The position numbers and the translations under genes were made by a program. DNA of 64,000 bases from Platynereis dumerilii (Eukaryota > Annelida > Polychaeta > Phyllodocida > Nereididae): the NCBI GenBank assembly GCA_026936325.1, contig JAPTHN010000012.1, forward strand, positions 24,493,865 through 24,557,864. The letters run 5' to 3'. Below, piece by piece: positions 1 to 11,266 of this stretch. The notes under the pieces were generated by a model that saw only the letters and a program-made list of their open reading frames with translations, was not told the DNA's origin and did no database searches. Each line of letters begins with the position of its first letter. Positions within the stretch are counted from its first letter, which is position 1.

Positions 1-118
1 ATTTTTCCTTTATCCTTCAGTGGAATTTTCACCAAACTTTAATGAAAAACCACCATAACTGCATCAGAAACTATAAGACGGCCAAATGGAATGAATGGTA
101 TTTTCGTAATAGACTAAC

Positions 119-318
119 CTCGCTGGGGTCAATGCCGCTATTGAGCGACCACATGGTCTGGAAGTATTCCTGCATTCTCTGCTTCAGGTCTTTTGGAATG
201 TGATGACTGCGGAAGAAATCCTTCAGGTCTCTCGTTTTTGATTGGTAGATGGCTCGACGAGCGTACATTCGTTGAATAATGGCCGTCACATTACCAAACA
301 CCAGGGCATGCATCAGAG
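119..318 (-). CDS. Elk: ELK channel exon: S6 and first part of C-linker
   Basis: This 200-bp exon (phase 1 in, phase 0 out) reads [20 protein letters not shown], then [20 protein letters not shown] and [20 protein letters not shown], ending [24 protein letters not shown] is the S6 gate region. The RDLKDF-R-H-IP--LKQRM-EYFQT-W--N-GID-E block is the start of the C-linker that couples the pore to the cytoplasmic CNBHD. The acceptor is TGTTTCAG; the donor is GTTAGT, slightly off consensus. The next exon (family pattern LLRDFPDELRADI) lies below position 1 and is not in the window. Confidence 0.96.
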
Positions 319-996
319 CTGAAACACATCATGTACAAATTTATTAAATGTTTTTACCCTGAAAAGATATAGGGAACCACAATCTTGAGCATCCCAATCA
401 ATATTTACTTTTCACCATTATTAGTTTATTCCAGATTGTCAAAGAAACACAAATACTGAATCAATGAGCTGCCAATTTTTGCAACGAATCATCTGAATAC
501 AATTGGCTTGGATCTGGGATGTTACTCATTAACATCAATTGAATGATGAATTGATTGACATGACTTAAACTAAGGACCTTCATCCTAGCAGGTCAACAAG
601 ATACATTCACGGCTGCTGGAAGGAAACGATGGTGGCAGGATTGGCTGGACAAGAAAAGGTAAATCCAATGTGTGTGACAAAATATCAATTTGTACAGCAT
701 CAATATTGATTTTGGATATATTAATTTGTACCCAAAATGAGGACTAATAACATTTAACCTTTCAGATCAACAGAGCACAACTCTCCCCCCCCTTCATGCA
801 CAAGGGTAAGGGGGGGGGGCAATTGCCCTTCCTGTTCCGACTCCTTTGGATACTTTTGATCAGCGACGACCTTTGTCGCCAAGTGAACCAATGATGAATT
901 CGGCACATTATACTATTTGAATTTCTTTATTGCTTCAAGAATAATTTATTTTCTGTCATTATTGTTTTGTCGTTTCTCCATTTAAACATCACTCAC
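319..996 (-). other. Intron between pore and S6 exons
   Basis: This is a 678-bp AT-rich intron with GTGAGT donor and TTTCAG acceptor. It holds paired C- and G-homopolymer runs near 785-820 and no other recognisable element. Confidence 0.9.
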
Positions 997-1200
997 CTCC
1001 AATGAGCATTGCAATGATAGAGAATATCTTCTCAGCGTTGGTGTTGGCGGAGACATTGCCAAACCCCACACTGGTCAAACTGGTGCATGTGAAATAAAGG
1101 GCTGAGATGTATGCTGACGTCGTACTGGGGACGTTGATCAAGGTGTGATTCACTGAATCTATGGGTGAGTCCAGCTTCTCTGATAACTGGTATAACCAAC
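997..1200 (-). CDS. Elk: ELK channel exon: turret, pore helix and selectivity filter
   Basis: This 204-bp exon (phase 1 in and out) reads [40 protein letters not shown] and [20 protein letters not shown], ending SIIAMLIG. The pore-helix/filter block [22 protein letters not shown] matches ELK. SVGFGN is the selectivity filter typical of KCNH, where Phe replaces the Tyr of GYG. The turret carries an NHT sequon, a possible N-glycosylation site. The acceptor is a T-rich tract ending TTTTTCAG and the donor is GTGAGT. The introns on both sides are short (0.6-0.7 kb). Confidence 0.97.
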
Positions 1201-1660
1201 CTGAAAAAAACAATCAAAAACAGAAAATAACAAGCTTGTTTGGTCAATTATTTGTGCAAATTCTGCAGTAACAACATTTAAGCTCTCATAGAAAAGGCGC
1301 TGTTGATCTGCTACCATTAAATAGTAAAATGGTCAAATTACTAAATACCATAATAACATAAATAGCATTAAAAATGATTTGGAGCAAGTAACAGTCATCA
1401 ATTTTTCCAGAAGGGTACAGGTATAATTTTTGTAACAGGTTCATCTATTTGCAATTTTCGAAATACGGTCGTTCCACCGGCTAGTGCACTTTATTACATG
1501 ACATTAACCAAGAAATTAGCTTTAGTTAATGAATCTCAATGATTTGTCAGACTTCTAAGCACAAAACCAATTTCACTGCTAGTGAATTTGAAATTCAGCA
1601 ATAGAGTTTATTGTCACGAGAATTGAATTTTGGTCTTTTTTTTTGTTCAACCCCGCAGAG
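1201..1660 (-). other. Rest of intron between S4-S5 and pore exons
   Basis: This is AT-rich intronic sequence downstream of the retroelement tail, with a T-rich stretch near 1637-1645 and the pore exon's polypyrimidine acceptor at its end. I see no other element. Confidence 0.85.
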
Positions 1661-1815
1661 AGATGTATATCCTTAGATAGATGGATAGATATGGCAAGCA
1701 CAGCCCCCTAAGCAAGTTCTGGGCGCTCATGAGGGTTGATTGATGAGATGGGAGAGAGAGCAGGAGTCTTTAACATGTTGACACATTTACCCCATGTGAG
1801 GGATCTTTTACTTAC
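1661..1815 (-). mobile_element. 5'-truncated SINE/LINE tail abutting a splice donor
   Basis: Read on the minus strand from the first intronic bases, this copy matches the 3' half of the retroelement at 42360-42498. The shared landmarks are AAGTAAAAGATCCCTCACAT, GGGGTAAATGTGT, AACATGTT, TCTCATCAATCAACCC, GAGCGCCCAGAACT and GGGGGCTGTGCTTGCCATAT, followed by an ATCT-type tail. The tRNA-like head of the full copy is missing. The match begins at or within the GTAAGT donor of the S4-S5 exon. Confidence 0.85.
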
Positions 1816-2041
1816 CCACAGTCCAGTTGGCAGGATTTTGTGACCACACCTTGAGATTCTTCTCCAGTTCGTTCTTCCCTATGTAATACCAAATGCAGGC
1901 TAGCCAATGGGCCAGAACAGTGAACATGGCCATCAGAAGCGTCAATACCACAAAACTATACTGCGAGTATCGGTCTAATTTTTGCATCAAGCGGGCCAGC
2001 CGGAGTAAACGGGCTACTTTCAGCAGATGTATTAGGGTACC
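1816..2041 (-). CDS. Elk: ELK channel exon: S4 voltage sensor, S4-S5 linker and S5
   Basis: This 226-bp exon (phase 0 in, phase 1 out) reads [20 protein letters not shown], then [20 protein letters not shown] and [20 protein letters not shown], and ends [12 protein letters not shown]4 has basic residues at every third position (K-R-R-R, then K), as in KCNH channels. KLDRYSQ is the S4-S5 linker. LTLLM-MF-LAHW-ACIWY-IG is S5. Its donor is GTAAGT. From about the third intronic base onward the intron is a truncated retroelement tail (1661-1815), so part of the splice site appears to come from a repeat. Confidence 0.97.
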
Positions 2042-5000
2042 CTGGAATGTAACAAAATATTCACATGATAAGGATATAATATGGAAACAGATATTTACAG
2101 ATTTGAAGCAATTCACCGATTACTTACGATAATGCAGCTATAAACACCGTACGTGTTATCGATGAAGAAGTACAAATGTTTTAAAATACTGAGGCTACTG
2201 TTCAGTACTAAATCAATTGCTTTTCATGACTTTAACAAAATGTTGAATATAAATGGTATGCGGGTTATATGTTGCCTGACTCTTTACACAATAATTACTA
2301 AAGTCTAATTATATGTATCCTATTTATATGAATACAAGTATGCAAGAAAATAATTGGGAAGTCTAAAATTGTGATAAACTTATTCAACTAGTGCCTAAAG
2401 TACCAGTCTATGGGTAGTTTTTGTGCTCAAAGCACATGACTCCAGATTTCTTTAAAATATTTCAAGGATGGGTAAGGATCTAGGTAGTGCTTGCAGCCTC
2501 ACAATCTTAAGTCAGAACTTACTGAGTCATAAATGACAATTAATTGTAGGTGCAAATATGAAGCCTCAAATTCTTAATTCAAGAAAAACAGGAATCGTGA
2601 TGGTCAAGGAACATGATTCTAGGCCACTGGATGTTTAACATTAAAAATGAAAGTTTTTAAATTTAAAAGAAAAAATATTTAAGTGATTACTTTTACACAC
2701 TCTTTATTGAAAAAAAGAAGAAAATAATTAAGACCATAAAATTTGAAAAATCGAACAATCACATCCAGAGCAATTATTGCTTACATGTACTGGAATAAAC
2801 ATAATAAATTTGAAATTCATATTTTCAGTTGTTTCAGGAATAAACACAGTTATAACGGTACTGAATTATATTTAAATTTAGATATAACTTATCCGGTAAT
2901 AAAAAATATCACATCTATGGAAAAAGAATAAAAAAAATTAGATGCCAGTGACCATTGAATCACATAGGAATTGTCATGGGTCAACATAACGTCAAATGAC
3001 TCAAACAGACGGTCAAAAACAATCTTTAACTTTAATAGGTTATAACTCACTGCAAATTTAATTCAAAACTAAAAGAAATAGAATGGTTTAATTGATATCT
3101 AAAACCATACCAGGTGCATTTGCTGAAAGCAGAATAAATTATTTAATGTTATTTTATAACTTGTAACAGCAATAGAAATACTGACAATACAAGAAACACC
3201 ATAGTTTCTCAACACACAAGGTGGCTCTCCTTCATTGTTAGCTGAAAACGCCCTCTGTTGGTGATCCATAAGAGATGTAAGATTCCACAGAAGAAGTTTT
3301 GAGTCTTTTAGAAGAGGCTTTGGAAATAGCAGACGACTGGACATACAGTTATAGAGACAGAAATGAAGATACATAGCCATATAGAACAGAGAGTTTTAAA
3401 GATATATGCTTGATTGGTTTACATTGAACTAATGTATAGCCACACACTTATTTAACAAGTAGACATTCACCCTATGTGGGAGAAAGGACTCAAAAGTGTT
3501 CAGTCCCAAGCGATTTGTTGTATAGCAACAGTTGTGTGAATTACAGACATTTGATTACCCCAAGTATGATGCCAATCTTTCATTTCAAGAAATTTCAGAT
3601 ATCCGTACAAGCTTGTCATGTGTGTCATAGCTTTCGGCATCAATGACAGATGTGACTTAGGGACGTTGTCGTTGCATAGTTTTATCACCGCATCGAGTGC
3701 AGACTTTGTCAAATGAGCTGTGAGGCTGATAAGCATCATGCATAACAAAGATGTAACTATTTCAATGTTATACTTTGTATGTTTTATCATGTAAACAATA
3801 TGATACCAACTTTATAAATGGCAAAGTTGCACAAGAAAGAAATTTACATGGAATCATTTCTAAAGTAGGTCTCTAATCCACTGCTCAACAAGAAAAGTAA
3901 ACGCACCCAATGGATTTATTTTGACTGGTTACACAATATTAATTAAGTAAGCCTTTGTTAAAATATCTTTGAGTGAAATTGTGGATTAGGTCAAATTAGG
4001 GCCTCACACCAGCAAATAGAAAATGCTTATATGGCAAAAACATAATTACTGTAAATATATCTCTTCTCTCATCGCTTTTAGCCTTGTAAAAAACTAGATA
4101 AAGACTGTTATTTTCATGTCTACTCACAAATGTGTCTACCCCTCATCCCTAATACATATACATTATACTCAATTTACCAGTACCAAGCTTGAGCTCCCAA
4201 CCTGCCTACACATTTCTTCGTCGTACACGAAATAGCATTTATTTAGCCTTACACACAGAGTATCTTGTATCTAGGTCATATAATTCATCATCAAAGTCAT
4301 ATCTAGCTTCCTGAGCATCAACAGGTATATCCCTTATCTGGGCCAGACTCTTGGCTCTGTTGGCTTCTTCATGTCTTGAGGCTTGTTGCAAGATACAATC
4401 TCAGGAGGAAAGAAAAAAACAAGTAGGAAAAAGTGGCTTATATAAGCACGTAATGTCATGCCACCGGAGAAACAGACTGTCAGACCCATATGCCAAATTG
4501 CCATAATAAGGCGACTAACTTTCAGGAGCCAAAAATATGCATAATTTTGCATAATTTGGACACAAAGGGTAAGAGTGCAGTGTAATGCTAACACGTGTGA
4601 CCCTCAAAATAACCTACATTTTATAAGATGTTAATGTATTCATTTTTTTTATGAATGTCAGTTGTTGACCAATAATCTAGACTGTAGAAAACATCAATTT
4701 CTCTGACTAGACTTGAATTGACTTGTGTTTGCTGGTATACCCCGGTTTAGCCAGGGCAGCTCAACCTCCATCTTTTGTGGAGGGAGCTGCACTTTTGTTT
4801 TTACTTTCGATGACCGTTAGGATTATTATATGTACGGATTGATTATTACAAAGCTCCCGAATACATTGGGAAAAATGTTGACTGAAAAAGGTAGTATCAA
4901 TAAACAATATTTGAAATTTCGATAAATAATGGGAAAATATGAATGGATAATATTTCGCCAAAATTATATTTGGACAATTTGGGTTGAAACTGGGTAGTTT

Positions 5001-5652
5001 ATAAGATTTGGCAAATTTGACAGATTTAATGTCATCTTCCCAATACAAGGGTAATAATAATATCTCATCATTAAAGAGCACAACATAGGAAGAACTGCCA
5101 AATTATCACTTTGTGAGTTTGCCATTTTTGGCAACATGACCAGCAAAGTAACTGAAAATAATCTAACCTTTGACAATAATAGTATGTATATTGCAAGATG
5201 GAACATAACTTGGCTCCATTGTAGGTCACTTAGTTTTTGTAATCTGCTAACATTTCAAAGTTTTACATCAGATCTTTGTGGCTAATTATTTTGTGTAGGT
5301 TACTGATAATTCTTTCTGCTTCGCTTTCAATCTAAGGCCACCAGTGGTAGAATTGTGATTAGAACCTGATACCACCTATCACAAGGCAAGAACTTGAACC
5401 GTTTTTCCTGCAAAGTTGTCAGTTCCAATCACGACTGTCTTCGGATCAGGTCATATATGTAGTAGCATCAAACTCCCCACAAGCTACACTCTAAAAAATG
5501 TCGGGAAAAAAATCCATGTTGGTTTTTTGCATTGAAATTTGGTTTTTCAAAAAACCATTTTGAATCTAAAAAACCAATTTTGTCCCGAGATTTTTTAGAG
5601 TGTACTCCAGATATGGTTATTTATCAAAGTATAATATATCCCATGAACTTAC
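2042..5652 (-). other. Intron between S3 and S4 exons
   Basis: This 3.6-kb AT-rich intron contains the 120-bp palindromic MITE at 5485-5604 near its 5' end. The remainder (2042-5480) has many short chance open frames, none with recognisable protein similarity, and no clear repeat. Confidence 0.85.
5485..5604 (+). mobile_element. Palindromic MITE, copy 1 (120 bp)
   Basis: The element begins TACACTCTAAAAAATGTCGG and ends with the near-perfect inverse (ATTTTTTAGAGTGTA). Its two halves are largely complementary, so the whole unit can fold as a hairpin. The TA at each outer end suits a TA target duplication, as in Tc1/mariner-type MITEs. Two reverse-orientation copies lie at 8948-9053 and 19253-19389. 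Confidence 0.85.
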
Positions 5653-5810
5653 CGTGTTAACCTGAAAGGCATATAAAAGGTCGAATGGGATAGCTGCGAG
5701 AAGATCCAGCAAGAACCATCCCCTTATGTAGTTGAGCGCAATCAGTTTTGGTTTGTAGATCACTTGTCCCCCTTTGCTGACGTAGGTCGTTCTGAAGTTT
5801 AGGATGATAT
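5653..5810 (-). CDS. Elk: ELK channel exon: S2 end, S2-S3 loop and S3
   Basis: This 158-bp exon (phase 1 in, phase 0 out) reads [20 protein letters not shown], then [20 protein letters not shown] and [25 protein letters not shown] is the conserved S2 end, with the acidic and basic residues of the voltage sensor. [15 protein letters not shown] is S3 with its conserved Asp residues. The acceptor is TTTCCAG and the donor GTAAGT. A 120-bp palindromic MITE lies about 50 bp downstream of this exon's donor (5485-5604). Confidence 0.97.
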
Positions 5811-7561
5811 CTGGAAAGTTGAGAGGATTGTTTGAATAGCTTGTGAAAACGGATATGAGTTAGGAGCAAATATGTGGAGTCAGAAGTGTGGCTAATGGGA
5901 GAAGCTTTCATCAGGACTTTGGAGTTGGGTATCAAGTGAACCAACTCAGACACCCGACTATTTCGGTTTCCCGAAAAACAACGCCAATTCCTTAGGTCTC
6001 CTTAATTTCAATTCTGACTCCCAACTCAGCTTATTATCATCATTGCACAACAGATAATAATTATGGTAAGCAGATTTTTATATTTAGTCTACTTAATTGA
6101 GTGTGCCTCAGAACCAATGTTTGCATGTGCGAGATGACACAATTCAAAGGAAATGGTGTATCCAGGGCCGGATTACTAAATAGGCTGAAAAAGCTGCAGC
6201 TTAGGGCACCATGCTAGCAGGGGGCACCATGAGCCCTCCAAAAAAAACAAACATTATATAATGTCTGAAATAAAACATTAAAAAAATGCCCCACACCCCT
6301 CAGGGTGCCCCCTCAGTGTGCCCCCAAAGGTGCCCCCTCACTCAGGGTGCCCCAACTCCCCATGGTAACCATCCCTCAGGCCCGCCCGAGCAATGAGCAC
6401 CCTGAGGAGAGGGGGCACCCTGAGGGGGGCAACCTGAGGGGGCACACTGAGTGCCCCCCTCCAATGAGTGGGGCCCCCTGAGGGGTGCGGTATGGGGGGG
6501 AATTTTTCACGTTTTATTTCTGTCATTTTAATGAAATGTTTTTCTGAAGGACTCGGGGTTGGGGGCCCGGGCACCCTACCCCGAGCCCTCCAAAAAAAAA
6601 TCATTAAAATGACTGAAACAAAACATGAAAAAAATTTCCCAACCCCTCAAGGTGCCCCAACCCTTGAAAATGTAAAATGAGTAAATTAAATATACAAAAA
6701 CCCTGAGGTAAAGTATGGTTACAGTCGCCAATGGGAAAAAACCGCCCTGATCCTGAGGCCCCTCCAACTCAAGTTGAGCGCCTGCGAAAATCAGGTCAAA
6801 TCTGGAAATTTGTCACTACTGTAGCTTGGGTGGTTGGGGGGGGGGGCACCAACTCGGCCGGCAGCTTAGGGCACCATCAAGGGTTAATCCGGCCCTGGGT
6901 GTATCTTGCTCCTGAAAGTGGCAAATACGGCCAGGCCGGTGTCTATACTCTATAGCATAGAGTTTTGGAAGTTAAGCATTGAATGTCCCTACTATGCCCA
7001 ACTTTTAATCATCATTAATTGACATTTTCTGGGAGACTTTCTTTTAGTAATAAACCTCGGGTTTTTGTCAACATAGTTTAAATTGCCATTTTGTAGAGAT
7101 TCGGGATGTTTTGGCTAAGTCTTCAACTGGAGCCTCTAGAATTAATAGCCTATCACCCTGTCCTCACAATTGTATGCATTTAATAAAAAAGTAGCTGTTT
7201 CTGGGTGATTATTAACTAGTAGCTAGGTTAGTGTTCACCAACAAGAAATTATTGGTGAGGTTGACTTTGCAAAACTCTGCTAAACAAAATTGGTCAAATG
7301 ATGAATGTAATTTTTCAAGACAAGTGACAAATATTTGCACAATTGGGAAACTTGCATCAATGACAAATTATGCAGAACACACCATGGTCAATCTTAGCGA
7401 AACAAAATGTAAAATAAACTGTGAACGTGCTGATGTATAAGCTTCTTACATGTAGGTGTCATCGTGTTAGCTTGTAATACTACGCTGTCTTTGTATTATA
7501 TTGTACAAGTCAGCCCATTGTATGAATTCCAAGAAGCATACTTGAAAATCGTTTCACTTAC
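5811..7561 (-). other. Intron between S1 and S2-S3 exons
   Basis: This 1.75-kb intron carries the 735-bp hAT-like MITE (6163-6897). The rest is AT-rich sequence without a recognised element. Confidence 0.85.
6163..6897. mobile_element. Non-autonomous hAT-like transposon (735 bp)
   Basis: The ends are CAGGGCCGGATTA and its inverse TAATCCGGCCCTG, flanked by a perfect 8-bp duplication GGTGTATC (6155-6162 and 6898-6905). CAGGG termini plus an 8-bp target duplication are diagnostic of the hAT superfamily. GCAGCTTAGGGCACCAT recurs just inside both ends, in direct orientation. The interior is GC-rich, with repeated GGTGCCCC/GGGGCACC units and two copies of an AGCCCTCCAAAAAAAA-type segment, and encodes no transposase. 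The open frames across it follow the repeats and are not genes. Confidence 0.93.
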
Positions 7562-7802
7562 CTATGATGAACAACATCTCAACTATGACGTCACTGACAA
7601 TGGAAGCTCTTTCATTGTCCTGGGGTTTAACAAAAGCAGCATTGTAAGGGACGATAATGGCGATATAGAACGTGCATAAGAGAATTAACCAATCCCAGCC
7701 GATCTTGAATATCCCATAATGCAACAGGATGAACCTTGACCTCTTGATTTCCTGCACTTTGTATTCCGGTAATGCGTTGTGGTTGCCAGATAAGTTTTTG
7801 AT
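7562..7802 (-). CDS. Elk: ELK channel exon: pre-S1, S1 and start of S2
   Basis: This 241-bp exon (phase 0 in, phase 1 out) reads IKNLSGNHNALPEYKVQEIK, then RSRFILLHYGIFKIGWDWLI and LLCTFYIAIIVPYNAAFVKP, and ends VSDVIVEMLFII. LPEYKV and the ILLHY-FK-GWDWLILL-TFY-A-VPYN block are the KCNH pre-S1/S1 signature. SD-IVE-LFII begins S2. The acceptor is TTTTCAG and the donor GTAAGT. S1 spans about 20 hydrophobic residues from WLILL to VPYN. The extracellular S1-S2 loop (AAFVKPQDNERA) is short, as expected for ELK. Confidence 0.96.
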
Positions 7803-8947
7803 CTGAAAAGTTGGACAATATCTTTATATTAGTTTGCTGTAACAGCACTAAAGTTGGCATTACAATGGTTGGTCTCTTCAACAATGTATGTACTACTCTT
7901 GATTATGTATTACATAAAATATATACAGGAGGACTGCAAGTAAAGGGTGTGATGTAAATGTAAGCTTAAGTTAACTTAATTAATTGTCAGTAGCTCCTCA
8001 TTGTCACACTGTTTTTTGTAGACTGATTAGCTTTTATTGGTAAGGGATAGGCATACTGCCAGTTCCAAAATGATAATCAGATGAAACAGCTTTTTAGTTG
8101 AAGTCTCGAAACTTTGGTTACATTCTATTGTTCGGAATATACATTTCAATTTCTATATTTGTGGGAGAGGCAGTGTGTATGTACAGTTGAACTTTGTGAC
8201 AGGGCAGAATCCTAAGAGAAAAAGTTTAATCCAAAAACGTGAGAAACAATTTCGTAGAAGAGAATTTCCTGACGCTTCCGTGCACAACTTTCGATTTGTA
8301 CCGAACTTGATACATTATCTACAAAGTTTCACAAACTAAGATCTTTTGTTAGATTGAAAATCAAGACTGCAATATTCGGAGCTGGGAGGATATATTGATT
8401 TTCTCGATGAAAATTGAAATGTGTGGGTTTTAGTCTTGCCCTTTGATACTTCGGTGATGGTGTTAGGATATCGGTGCAGTTCTTTTTCTTTATAAATGTC
8501 ATCCTGTTTGTAAAAAAAAGATGGAGTGCTGTTCCTACATCAGAGCTCAATCAACAGGATATTCTTTGGATAACATAATATATTCTTATGGACATTAGAC
8601 ATAAATAATTCTTCATTCCTCTTTTTTTTTGTGTGATCCCTATGCCATTTGAATTGCAAAAAGTGTTAATTAATGTAGGCATATTCTTTCCTCATTTCTG
8701 ATAAAAGAGACCTAGCATGCAATATATAAGGATGAAACAGACAAAATCATAATGATGTGAGCAATGATTTCATGATAAGTGACTTTAAAATCATGTAATA
8801 AATATTGATGAAAGTGGTTCGCCATACTTTTAGAAAAAAAAACCTTAAGTGAATTTGAAATTTAAGAAAAGGAAAAGTGATTGATTCTGTGGTTTGTTGG
8901 AATCAATACAAACTCATCTGATCCATTTTGTATTGATTCCCAGGACA

Positions 8948-9053
8948 TACACTCTAAAAAATGTCGGGACAAAATTGGTTTTTTAGATTCAAAATGGTTT
9001 TTTGAAAAACCAAATTTCAATGCAAAACCAACATGGATTTTTTTAAGAGTGTA
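8948..9053 (-). mobile_element. Palindromic MITE, copy 2 (106 bp)
   Basis: This is the same family as 5485-5604, in inverse orientation. It begins TACACTCTAAAAAATGTCGG, includes GATTCAAAATGGTTTTTTGA and ends TTAAGAGTGTA. TA is present at both ends. It is slightly shorter, having lost part of the second terminal half. Confidence 0.85.
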
Positions 9054-9145
9054 CACATTTAGTGAAGGACATCAATTTACATAACCCCCAAAGTACCATA
9101 TAAAAAAACCCTAAAAAAATACAAAATTGCAAATCTGGAATATCA

Positions 9146-9254
9146 GGAAATGGCTTAAAAAAGGTTAAAACATGCAGCGGTCCCCATACAATCAATTCAT
9201 GAGAATTCAAGTTGCCAATTATGGGGACCGCTGTGTTAAAGCCATTCCATTTCC
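9146..9254. repeat. Hairpin-forming inverted repeat (109 bp)
   Basis: The left arm has GGAAATGGCTTAAA followed by ATGCAGCGGTCCCCATA. The right arm has the inverse TATGGGGACCGCTGTGTT followed by AAAGCCATTCCATTTCC. The loop of about 30 bp contains CATGAGAATTC. It is probably a small MITE. No target duplication could be fixed. Confidence 0.7.
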
Positions 9255-11227
9255 AAAATAATTGAGAGTGATAAATAAATGTCCATAATTATAAGTATTG
9301 TGATTTTGTACTGGATTGAAATTTTCTTAATTTTTTGTATACACATGAATATGAATGTGCCGTTTTAAGATATAGCTGTGAATTAATGCTTATTTTGATT
9401 AAAATTTACCGCATTTTTTTGTTTCTGCAACTAACAAGATATGATAGACATTAGATTACTTCAATAAAGAGAGATTTCTTTTAAAATGATAAAAAGATAA
9501 ATACGGTGTAGTTAGCAAATAGAACTCAGTTAAGCAATACAATATAATAAAGTGCTTATGTCAAGCACACATGGCTCCAGCGGTGTGATGCTCTAAGCTA
9601 AAATCTTTAAAGTAATTTTGCAGGGTGTATTTAGAAGATCGATTAGCAAATTTACAAAGGTTTTGGTCATAAAAGCTGCTTGGTGCAATCCTTTCTTATT
9701 GCACTCCATTGCAATTGATACATAAATTCGGTTTGATGTCTGTCTGAATTTGAAGCTCGAAGTCAGAAGGGCAAGCATGATGTCATGCTGTCACAGTCCA
9801 GAGTGAAAATGGTTTTTATTCTGTGTATCAATTACTATAGGAGTGGATTTGTTTTCAGGCATTTGACCAAAACATGCAATCAATTGAAAAATAAGCCAAA
9901 AACTTGGTGCAACTTGAAATAAATACCAAAATGATACAAAATAAGCCATGAAAAAACTGATTTTATAACAGGAATGAAGTTAATAAATAAAAAAGGGCCA
10001 GCATATCTAAAAAGGTGCTTGAATTTATTAAAATTATCTATACACTGTGCTAGAGTATTGATGATTTTAATATTGCTAACATCAAATGTGCAAAAATGAC
10101 AAAACAAAGTCATAGCTATATGTCATTTATGAAGCATAAATGACTTTTTTTTATGTACAGCTTTCACAAATTGGTACACGCCGTGAATTAAATTTGCAGT
10201 TTCGTTGAATTTGTTGTTAGCAAATTCTGTTATGTGTGTGTCCGACAAGTATTTCTGTAACATTTCTTTTTTTCTACCTTTGAAAGGTTAATTGAACCAG
10301 CTGCGGAGGGCCAATGTATAACTTCAGATTTTGTAACGTGATTTTGCTAAAGAGAATAGACATTCATAACAAATGATTAAAATAAGATATTAAAAGGGTA
10401 GCAAAGAAACAAGAAACCATGCTGCAATAAAGAGAAATAATTAAGACATAAGATGAGACAAAACATTAATACAGGTTGATCATGCATAGAACATATATCT
10501 GATCCAATCTAGGTTATGCCAGGAAATTAATAATACATGAAAAGGGAATAAGCTTACATAAGTTAACTGAATAAAGTGATTATAGCAGGTTGGATTTGCA
10601 CAACACCAAATAGGGGAAAGGAATGGGATACTGGAGTATACTTCCAGGAAGGGAACTCAATGGGTCTAAAAAAATCTCTCATTATCAAAAGATCTGATGT
10701 ATACACCATTTACATTTGAGTTAGGCCTACTTCACCAATCAGTCATATAAATTACTTAAATTTTGTTACTTGACTAACTCAGTTTTAACAATTTCACTTG
10801 GACTCATGTGCGCAATCCCAAATATTTTTATCTATCTATCAAGTTAGTTGAATCTATACCCAGTTTTGATTAAGTGATTTTTTCTTATTTTTTAAGTTTA
10901 CCCAAAACGTTAAGAAACAAATTCAATTTGGTCACTTTGCACTTACAAGATACTCATGTGCTGGTCGTAAAATCCATGAGGCATCTATTCATTTACCCAA
11001 AGATTAATATCAGCCTACATTTCCTCGATGATCTATGTTGTCATAAGCATTGCGTTTATAGGAACATAAATTTCTCTTTTTGGTTATATAGGCCCATAAA
11101 TTATCAAAGATACTGTCTAGTATGATATCAAAAGTGTTTTATCCATGCAGCATTTTTTTGCATCTCCACACCAGAGACATGTGTCCTAAAAAGGTATGTG
11201 TTATTCAAAATTGTATGCAACTAAATT

Positions 11228-11266
11228 ATATATATATAGCCTATATATATATATATATATATATTA
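11228..11266. repeat. TA dinucleotide microsatellite
   Basis: Alternating TA runs of about 10 and 20 bases are interrupted by a short GCC-containing spacer. Confidence 0.85.

Noticed and set aside
6338-6767. Proline- and glycine-rich open frames near 6.5 kb
   Set aside because: They lie wholly within the hAT-like MITE and follow its GC-rich repeats.
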